Part shown: piece after piece, positions 58,782-64,000 of the stretch
Layout of the letters: the number at the start of each line of letters is the position of its first letter
Position numbering within the stretch: the first letter of the stretch is position 1
Assembly: GCF_000717025.1 (NCBI RefSeq)
Contig: NZ_JNXG01000005.1
Location: 186,001 to 250,000, forward strand
Reading direction: 5' to 3'
Origin: Streptomyces atroolivaceus
GTDB lineage: Bacteria > Actinomycetota > Actinomycetes > Streptomycetales > Streptomycetaceae
DNA length: 64,000 bases
Made by a program: the position numbers and the translations under genes
Notes under the pieces: generated by a model
Told to the model about the DNA's origin: nothing
What the model saw: the letters and a program-made list of their open reading frames with translations, nothing else
The model's database searches: none

Positions 58782-60170
58782 ATGCCGCGCAAGCAGCTCC
58801 ATCTGAACGCCTTCCTGATGTCCACCGGCCACCACGAGGCGTCATGGCGGCTCCCCGAGAGCCACGCCGAAGCCAACTCCGACCTGGAGCACTACAAGAA
58901 CCTGGCCCGCATCGCCGAACGCGGCCTCCTGGACTCCCTGTTCTTCGCCGACGGACCCGTCCTCATGGGCGACCCCGGCCGGCGGCCCGCCGCCAAGCTC
59001 GAGCCCACCGTGCTGCTCACCGCGCTCGCCGGGGTCACCGAGCGCATCGGCCTGATCGCCACCGCCTCCACCAGCTACAACGAGCCGTACAACCTGGCCC
59101 GCCGGTTCGCCTCGCTGGACCACATCTCCGGCGGCCGGGCCGGCTGGAACATCGTCACCACCGCCGGTGCCGACGCGGCCCGCAACTTCGGTCTCGACGA
59201 CACCCCCCTGCACCGTGACCGCTACCGCCGCGCCGCCGAGTTCGTGGAGGTGTCGACGAAGCTCTGGGACAGTTGGGCGGACGACGCGGTCGTGGCCGAC
59301 AAGGAGGCCGGGATCCACGCCCTGGCCGACCGGGTGCGCGGCATCGGACACACCGGCGAGTTCTTCCGCGTCGACGGCCCGCTGAACGTCCAACGGCCGC
59401 CACAGGGATACCCGTTGCTCGTGCAGGCCGGATCGAGCGAAAGCGGCAAGGACTTCGCGGCCCGCTACGCGGAGGCGGTCTTCACCGCGCAGCAGACCCT
59501 CGAGGAGGGCGTCGCCTTCTACAAGGACGTCAAGCGGCGTGCCGAGGTGCTGGGCCGTGATCCCGACGGCGTCAAGATCCTGCCCGGCATCGTCCCGGTC
59601 ATCGGCGACACCGAGGCCGAGGCGCTGGAACTGGACGCCGAACTCGACCGGCTCATCGTGCCGGAGTACGCCAAGCGCCAGCTGGCCAGGACGCTGAAGC
59701 TCGACCCGGACGAGCTGCACCTCGACCGGGAGCTGCCGGACGGCCTGCCCGAGGAGGACGAGATCGAGGGGGCCAAGAGCCGCTACACCCTGATCGTGGA
59801 GCTCGCCCGGCGCGAGAGACTGACGGTTCGACAGCTCATCGGCCGGCTCGGCGGCGGGCGCGGGCACCGGACCTTCGCCGGAACCGCCGTGCAGGTCGCC
59901 GACACCATCGAGCACTGGTACGACAGCGGGGCGGCCGACGGCTTCAACATCATGCCCGCCGTACTTCCGTCCGGGCTGGAGGTCTTCGTCGACCGGGTCG
60001 TCCCGATCCTCCAGGAGCGGGGGCTGTTCCGCACGGAGTACACCGGAGCGACCCTCCGCGAGCACTACGGCCTGCCGAGGCCGGCGAACCGGCTGTTCGA
60101 CACCGTGGACACCGTGGACACCGGCGCGGGCCACACCGGCATCGCACTCGCCTCGGCGACGGCCCGGTGA
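58782..60170 (+). CDS. LLM flavin-dependent monooxygenase, NtaA/SnaA/DszA family
   Basis: 462 aa luciferase-like enzyme that uses FMNH2 from the reductase at 55309. The family elements are clear: QLHLNAFLMSTGHHEASWR at the start, then FFADGPVL, ASLDHISGGRAGWNIVTTAG, YPLLVQAGSSESGKDFAARYAEAVF and, near the end, GTAVQVADTIEHWYDSGAADGFNIMPAVLP. Relatives oxidise organosulfur or chelator compounds (dibenzothiophene sulfone, dimethyl sulfide, NTA). Beside a sulfonate-type importer, sulfur release from an organosulfur compound is the likeliest role. A small DNA repeat codes DTVDTVDT near the C-terminus. Confidence 0.92.
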   Translation: MPRKQLHLNAFLMSTGHHEASWRLPESHAEANSDLEHYKNLARIAERGLLDSLFFADGPVLMGDPGRRPAAKLEPTVLLTALAGVTERIGLIATASTSYNEPYNLARRFASLDHISGGRAGWNIVTTAGADAARNFGLDDTPLHRDRYRRAAEFVEVSTKLWDSWADDAVVADKEAGIHALADRVRGIGHTGEFFRVDGPLNVQRPPQGYPLLVQAGSSESGKDFAARYAEAVFTAQQTLEEGVAFYKDVKRRAEVLGRDPDGVKILPGIVPVIGDTEAEALELDAELDRLIVPEYAKRQLARTLKLDPDELHLDRELPDGLPEEDEIEGAKSRYTLIVELARRERLTVRQLIGRLGGGRGHRTFAGTAVQVADTIEHWYDSGAADGFNIMPAVLPSGLEVFVDRVVPILQERGLFRTEYTGATLREHYGLPRPANRLFDTVDTVDTGAGHTGIALASATAR

Positions 60171-60192
60171 CCGGCCGGCCCGCCACGTAGCG

Positions 60193-60224
60193 GCCTCCGC
60201 GCCCGACCTGGCGGGCGCGGAGGC
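60193..60224. terminator. Stem-loop after the monooxygenase gene
   Basis: Perfect 13-bp arms GCCTCCGCGCCCG (60193-60205) and CGGGCGCGGAGGC (60212-60224) with a 6-nt loop, 22 nt after the stop. Confidence 0.8.
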
Positions 60225-60349
60225 GGCCCGCGAGTGCGGGACGTGCCCCCGCTGCCGGCGGCCGCCCGGCAGCGGGGCGTCCCCTCACCGGCGGCCGTAC
60301 CCCCGGCCGCCCGCCCCACCACCGATGAACTGATCGAGGAGAACGCGAG

Positions 60350-61384
60350 ATGACGGAGTACCGCACCCTCGGGCGCACCGGCGTGAAGGTCAGCCCGCTG
60401 GCCCTCGGCACCATGATGTTCGGCCCCCGCGGCAACCCCGACCACGACGACAGCGTCCGGATCATCCACCACGCGCTGGACTCGGGCATCAACTTCGTCG
60501 ACACCGCCGACGTCTACTCCGCCGGCGAGTCGGAGACCATCGTCGGCAAGGCCCTCGCCGGCGGCCGGCGTGACGACGTGGTGCTGGCCACCAAATTCCA
60601 CGGCAGTCTCGGCGACGATCCCAACGAGCGGGGCAACAGCCGCCGCTGGATCATCCGCGAGGTCGAGAACAGCCTCCGCAGGCTCGGTACCGACTGGATC
60701 GACCTCTACCAGGTGCACCGTCCCGAGCCGGGCACCGACTTCGACGAGACCCTCGGCGCGCTCTCCGACCTGGTCCACCAGGGCAAGATCCGCTACATCG
60801 GGACATCGACCTTCGAGCCTTCCGCGATCGTCGAGGGCCAGTGGCTCGCCGAGCGCCGGGGCCGCGAACGCGTCGTCGCCGAGCAGCCCCCGTACTCCCT
60901 GCTGGCCCGTGGCATCGAGCGCGAGGTCCTGCCGGTGGCCCAGCGCTACGGCCTCGGGGTGCTGTCCTGGAGCCCCCTGGCCGGAGGCTGGCTCTCCGGG
61001 CGTTACCGCGCCGACGCGGAGCAGCCCACCTCCAGCCGGGCCGGCCGGCAGGCGGCCCGCTTCGACATCTCCGCGCCGGAGAACGCGGCCAAGCTCGCCG
61101 CCGCGGAGGCTCTGGCCCGGCTGGCCGAGGAGGCCGGACTGACCCTCGTGGAGCTCGCCCTGGCCTTCGTGCTCGAACACCCGGCCGTCACGTCGGCGAT
61201 CATCGGCCCGCGCACCTTCGAACAGCTGGACAGTCAGCTGGGTGCGGACAAGGTGAAGCTGAGCCGGGACGTGCTGGACCGCATCGACGAGATCGTCCCG
61301 CCCGGCACCAGCCTGTCGGCGCGCGACACCGGATACACCCCGCCGTCGCTCACCGACCCGGCGCTGCGCCGCCGTTCCTCCTAG
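60350..61384 (+). CDS. Aldo/keto reductase
   Basis: 344 aa TIM-barrel NADPH-dependent oxidoreductase. The N-terminus [22 protein letters not shown], the catalytic Asp-Tyr-Lys-His set ([30 protein letters not shown]) and the C-terminal cofactor-binding segment ([17 protein letters not shown]) are all present. It could reduce the aldehyde left after oxidative cleavage by the monooxygenase upstream, but a terminator lies between, so it may be independent. GAGGAG precedes ATG 60350. Its TAG stop shares CTAG with the TAG of the convergent VOC gene, so no spacer exists. Confidence 0.92.
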   Translation: MTEYRTLGRTGVKVSPLALGTMMFGPRGNPDHDDSVRIIHHALDSGINFVDTADVYSAGESETIVGKALAGGRRDDVVLATKFHGSLGDDPNERGNSRRWIIREVENSLRRLGTDWIDLYQVHRPEPGTDFDETLGALSDLVHQGKIRYIGTSTFEPSAIVEGQWLAERRGRERVVAEQPPYSLLARGIEREVLPVAQRYGLGVLSWSPLAGGWLSGRYRADAEQPTSSRAGRQAARFDISAPENAAKLAAAEALARLAEEAGLTLVELALAFVLEHPAVTSAIIGPRTFEQLDSQLGADKVKLSRDVLDRIDEIVPPGTSLSARDTGYTPPSLTDPALRRRSS

Positions 61385-61785
61385 CGGTCCTCCGCCTGCC
61401 GAGCCGGATACACGGACAGGGAGAAGGAATGCCCGGCCGGATCGTTGTAGACGCGGACGTCACGTGGGCCGCTGTTGCTGTCCCCCGTGTCCACGGGCCG
61501 GGCGCCGAGGCCGATCGCCTCGCGCTCGGCCTCGTCCATGTCTCCCGGGTCCACCAGGATGCGCAGATGTGCCTGCAGCGAGTCCTCAGGGCGCGGCCAG
61601 CTCGGCGGCGCGTAGCCGTGGTCGCGGCGGACGGCCAGGTGCACGCCGGTGTTGCCGACGATCTCGACGAAGTCGGGATCGCTCCCGATCCGCGTCTCCG
61701 CGCCGAGGAGGTTCGCATAGAAGTCCGCGAGCTCGAGGGGCTCGGCACAGTCCAGAACCAGAACGCTCGTTTTGCCGACAGTCAT
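61381..61785 (-). CDS. VOC (glyoxalase/bleomycin-resistance) superfamily protein
   Basis: 134 aa with two beta-alpha-beta modules. Module one: [20 protein letters not shown] with GAET, ending at [15 protein letters not shown]. Module two: [20 protein letters not shown], then [19 protein letters not shown]. The Asp-Pro-Ala-Gly-His segment near the end is the usual one. No distinct substrate is evident. ATG 61785 has no good Shine-Dalgarno. It is convergent with the aldo/keto reductase and its stop overlaps that gene's stop. It diverges from the MFS exporter gene, 130 nt away. Confidence 0.87.
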   Translation of the reverse strand: MTVGKTSVLVLDCAEPLELADFYANLLGAETRIGSDPDFVEIVGNTGVHLAVRRDHGYAPPSWPRPEDSLQAHLRILVDPGDMDEAEREAIGLGARPVDTGDSNSGPRDVRVYNDPAGHSFSLSVYPARQAEDR

Positions 61786-61915
61786 GAAGATGCGGTACCC
61801 CCGATGGCGCAGAGCACGCCGGACGGATGCCGTCCGCCGCCGGCAGGGGCGCGCCGCGCCGCCGCCCGGCGCGCCCGGGAGGAGGAGCGGGCGGGCGCGA
61901 ACTAGGGTGCGGACC

Positions 61916-63439
61916 ATGGCAGAGAGTACGGAGCACGGGGCCACGGGCACGCCCGGCGCCGACCCTTCCGACCCCCGTCGCTGGCGTGCACTCGCCGTCT
62001 GCCTGGTGGCGGGCTTCATGACGCTGCTGGACGTCTCCATCGTCAACGTGGCGCTGCCGTCCATCAAGGAGGGCCTCGACACCCCGGAGTCCGACCTCCA
62101 GTGGGTGCTGTCCGGCTACGCGCTCGCCTTCGGCCTCGTCCTCATCCCGGGCGGACGCCTCGGCGACGCACGGGGGCGGCGCGCGGTGTTCATGGCGGGA
62201 CTCACCCTCTTCACCCTGGCCTCCGCCGCCTGCGGGGCCGCCCAGTCCAGCCTCTGGCTGGTCATCGCCCGGCTCCTCCAGGGCGCGGCGGGCGGACTGC
62301 TCTCGCCCCAGATCTCCGCGCTGATCCAGCAGATGTTCTCCGGACGCGAACGGGGCCGCGCCTTCGGCATGTTCGGCACCGTGGTCGGCATCTCCACCGC
62401 GGTCGGCCCCCTCCTGGGCGGACTCCTGATCCAGGGCGCCGGGGCACAGGAGGGCTGGCGCTGGGTGTTCTACGTCAACCTGCCGATCGGGATCGTGTGT
62501 CTTCTGCTGGCCCACCGACTGCTCCCCGACACGCCCTCGGCGACCCGGGTGCGCCCGCGCGACCTGGACCCCGTCGGCGTGCTCCTGCTCGGGGCGGGGG
62601 TACTCGCCCTGCTGCTGCCGTTCGTCCAGGCCCTGCAGTGGCCGGGCAACGGTAAGTGGCTGCTCGTGGCGGTGGCCGCGGTCCTGCTCGCGGCGTTCGT
62701 CGCCTGGGAGTCCCGCTGCGCGCGACGGAACGTCCAGCCGGTGCTGAACATGTCACTCTTCCGGCTCCGGTCCTTCTGGCTGGGCTGTCTGATGATCCTC
62801 CTGTACTTCGCCGGCTTCACCTCGATCTTCTTCATCAGCACGCTCTACCTTCAGTCCGGTCTGCACTACAGCGCCCTGGAGGCAGGCCTCGCGATCACTC
62901 CGTTCGCCCTGGGCGCGGGCGCGTCGGCGAGCATCGGCGGCCGGCTGGTCGGCCGCTTCGGGCGGCCCCTCATCGTCGTGGGACTCACCATGGTGGCCGT
63001 CGGACTCGGGCTCACCGCGCTGGCCGCGCACCTGGTGCCGGGCCGGGGCGCAGGGCTCGCCATGGCGGCCCCGCTCCTGCTGGCCGGCCTGGGCAGCGGC
63101 CTCGTCATCGCACCCAACCAGACGCTCACCCTCGCCGAGGTTCCGGTACACAACGCGGGCAGCGCCGGCGGCACCCTCCAGACCAGCCAGCGGGTCGGCT
63201 CGGCCATCGGGATCGCCGCGGTGGGCTCGGTCTTCTTCGCCCAGCTGGGCCCGGACGACTGGGCGTCGGCCTACGACCACGGGCTTCTCGTCTCGGTCGC
63301 CTTCGTCCTGGCGGGCCTGATCGTGGCCCTGGCCGATGTCGCGGCGGGCAGGCGGGGAAGGAGACGTGCAGAGACGTCCGACGCCACCGACGCTCCTGAT
63401 CCCACCGACCCCACCGAGGCCCCGAGGAGAACACCATGA
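61916..63439 (+). CDS. MFS drug exporter, DHA2 (EmrB/QacA) family, 14 TM
   Basis: 507 aa. Motif A-type GGRLGDARGRRAVFMAGL and motif D-like LDVSIVNVALPSI (about 37-49) are in the first two helices. Motif C-type GTVVGISTAVGPLLGG is in helix 5. Fourteen helices are countable. The C-terminus is a charged Asp/Pro/Thr tail (TSDATDAPDPTDPTEAPRR). It exports drugs or toxic metabolites using the proton gradient. ATG 61916 is preceded by GGTGCGGACC; GGAGGAGGAG lies further up. Its stop overlaps the next ATG by ATGA, so the two genes work together. Confidence 0.91.
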   Translation: MAESTEHGATGTPGADPSDPRRWRALAVCLVAGFMTLLDVSIVNVALPSIKEGLDTPESDLQWVLSGYALAFGLVLIPGGRLGDARGRRAVFMAGLTLFTLASAACGAAQSSLWLVIARLLQGAAGGLLSPQISALIQQMFSGRERGRAFGMFGTVVGISTAVGPLLGGLLIQGAGAQEGWRWVFYVNLPIGIVCLLLAHRLLPDTPSATRVRPRDLDPVGVLLLGAGVLALLLPFVQALQWPGNGKWLLVAVAAVLLAAFVAWESRCARRNVQPVLNMSLFRLRSFWLGCLMILLYFAGFTSIFFISTLYLQSGLHYSALEAGLAITPFALGAGASASIGGRLVGRFGRPLIVVGLTMVAVGLGLTALAAHLVPGRGAGLAMAAPLLLAGLGSGLVIAPNQTLTLAEVPVHNAGSAGGTLQTSQRVGSAIGIAAVGSVFFAQLGPDDWASAYDHGLLVSVAFVLAGLIVALADVAAGRRGRRRAETSDATDAPDPTDPTEAPRRTP

Positions 63440-64000
63440 GCGACGCCCAGGACCGGAAGCAGGACGGGAACACCTCGTACGGCCACAAGCCCTTCAAGCG
63501 CTCCCGCAGCCACTTCGCCGACCGCATCACCGCCGACGGCCGTGACGGCTGGCCCGTCGAGGCCGGGCGCTACCGCCTGGTTGTCAGCCGGGCCTGCCCC
63601 TGGGCGAGCAGGGCCCTGGTCTCACGCCGACTGCTCGGGCTGGAGAGCGCCCTCTCACTGGCCGTGGCCGACCCGGTCCAGGACGACCGCAGCTGGCGCT
63701 TCACCCTCGACGAGGGAGGCAAGGACCCGGTGCTCGGCATCGGCTACCTGAGCGAGGCCTACGACGCACGGGAGCGCGACTACCCGGGCGGGGTCAGCGT
63801 GCCCGCGATCGTCGACGTCCCGACCCGGGCCCTGGTCACCAACGACTACCAGCAGATCACGCTCGACCTGGCCACCGAATGGACCGGTCTGCACCGCCCC
63901 GGAGCTCCCGACCTCTACCCGGAGCGCCGGCGCGACGAGATCGACTCCGTGATGGAGGACATCTACAAGGACGTGAACAACGGCGTCTACCGCGCGGGAT
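63436..64000 (+). CDS. Xi-class glutathione transferase / glutathionyl-hydroquinone reductase-like protein, partial
   Basis: 188 codons are present; the gene continues past the window edge. The N-terminal Cys-Pro motif SRACPWASRAL (about residues 54-64) holds the catalytic Cys of Xi-class enzymes. The conserved GYLSEAYDARERDYPGGVSVPAIVD and NDYQQITLDLATEW segments follow. Xi enzymes remove glutathione from glutathionyl-hydroquinones. Streptomycetes make mycothiol rather than glutathione, so a mycothiol conjugate is the more likely substrate. The ATG overlaps the stop of the MFS exporter (ATGA), suggesting joint detoxification and export. Confidence 0.88.
   Translation, partial: MSDAQDRKQDGNTSYGHKPFKRSRSHFADRITADGRDGWPVEAGRYRLVVSRACPWASRALVSRRLLGLESALSLAVADPVQDDRSWRFTLDEGGKDPVLGIGYLSEAYDARERDYPGGVSVPAIVDVPTRALVTNDYQQITLDLATEWTGLHRPGAPDLYPERRRDEIDSVMEDIYKDVNNGVYRAG

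Noticed and set aside
60098..60124. Short DNA repeat coding DTVDTVDT at the end of the monooxygenase gene
   Set aside because: It is only two to three copies of nine bases inside a coding region, too short to be a separate repeat feature.

Overview
The window is high-GC actinobacterial chromosome, almost certainly Streptomyces. It carries chaplin and rodlin genes, which belong to sporulating streptomycetes. Start codons are often GTG or TTG, genes overlap by GTGA or ATGA, and most families present (DUF5949, DUF2637, RNase Sa, ECF-type and IdeR/DmdR1-type regulatory sites) are typical of that genus. I see no insertion sequence, prophage, tRNA, rRNA or CRISPR array.

Layout. (1) 1-7763: the start of an acetyl-esterase gene, an FCD-type GntR regulator, and a divergent operon encoding a peptide-family ABC importer with a fused permease-ATPase, ending in a DHDPS/sialate-lyase-family aldolase. 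A 25-bp palindrome sits between the divergent promoters. The set resembles a sialic-acid-type uptake and cleavage locus. (2) 7796-11940: an aerial-surface locus with a sortable long chaplin, three rodlins, one short chaplin and a small secreted protein of unknown role. Five of the genes are preceded by a similar two-block promoter motif. (3) 11962-19309: housekeeping and unknown genes: DUF5949, RsgA with a possible upstream small ORF, DUF456, a TrmB/LuxR regulator, a PP2C-like protein and a PoxB-type pyruvate dehydrogenase. (4) 19346-29043: an AraC regulator, a siderophore ABC importer behind an iron box, a barstar/RNase Sa pair, an anti-sigma-like kinase, a DUF2637 protein, an FhuF-like ferric reductase behind a second iron box, and a GntR regulator. 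(5) 29066-38817: a TPR-like protein, then purine catabolism: PucR diverging from three-subunit xanthine dehydrogenase, an AzgA-type permease and XdhC. (6) 38923-50680: a very large secreted subtilase, DUF3626, a tiny CxH-type protein, a membrane/coiled-coil protein, a multidomain peptidoglycan hydrolase, a nitroreductase, an F420-type (DUF385) protein, and an orphan ACP - ketosynthase - hydrolase cassette. (7) 50730-61384: a secreted ExeM/NucH nuclease, then an organosulfur locus: a leaderless RHVDL-type leader peptide, a ROK regulator, a second Cys-containing short ORF, a flavin reductase, a sulfonate-type ABC importer, a flavin monooxygenase and an aldo/keto reductase. (8) 61381-64000: a VOC protein, an MFS exporter and the start of a Xi-class glutathione-transferase-like gene.

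Three themes join the regions: nutrient capture (sialate-like acids, iron, purines, organosulfur), each with its own regulator and cis site; the aerial-surface proteins; and small, easily missed ORFs that may act as attenuators. The most novel-looking items are the two Cys-containing leader ORFs around a ROK regulator whose ExGH motif is degraded, the ACP-KS-hydrolase cassette, and the shared promoter architecture of the chaplin/rodlin cluster.
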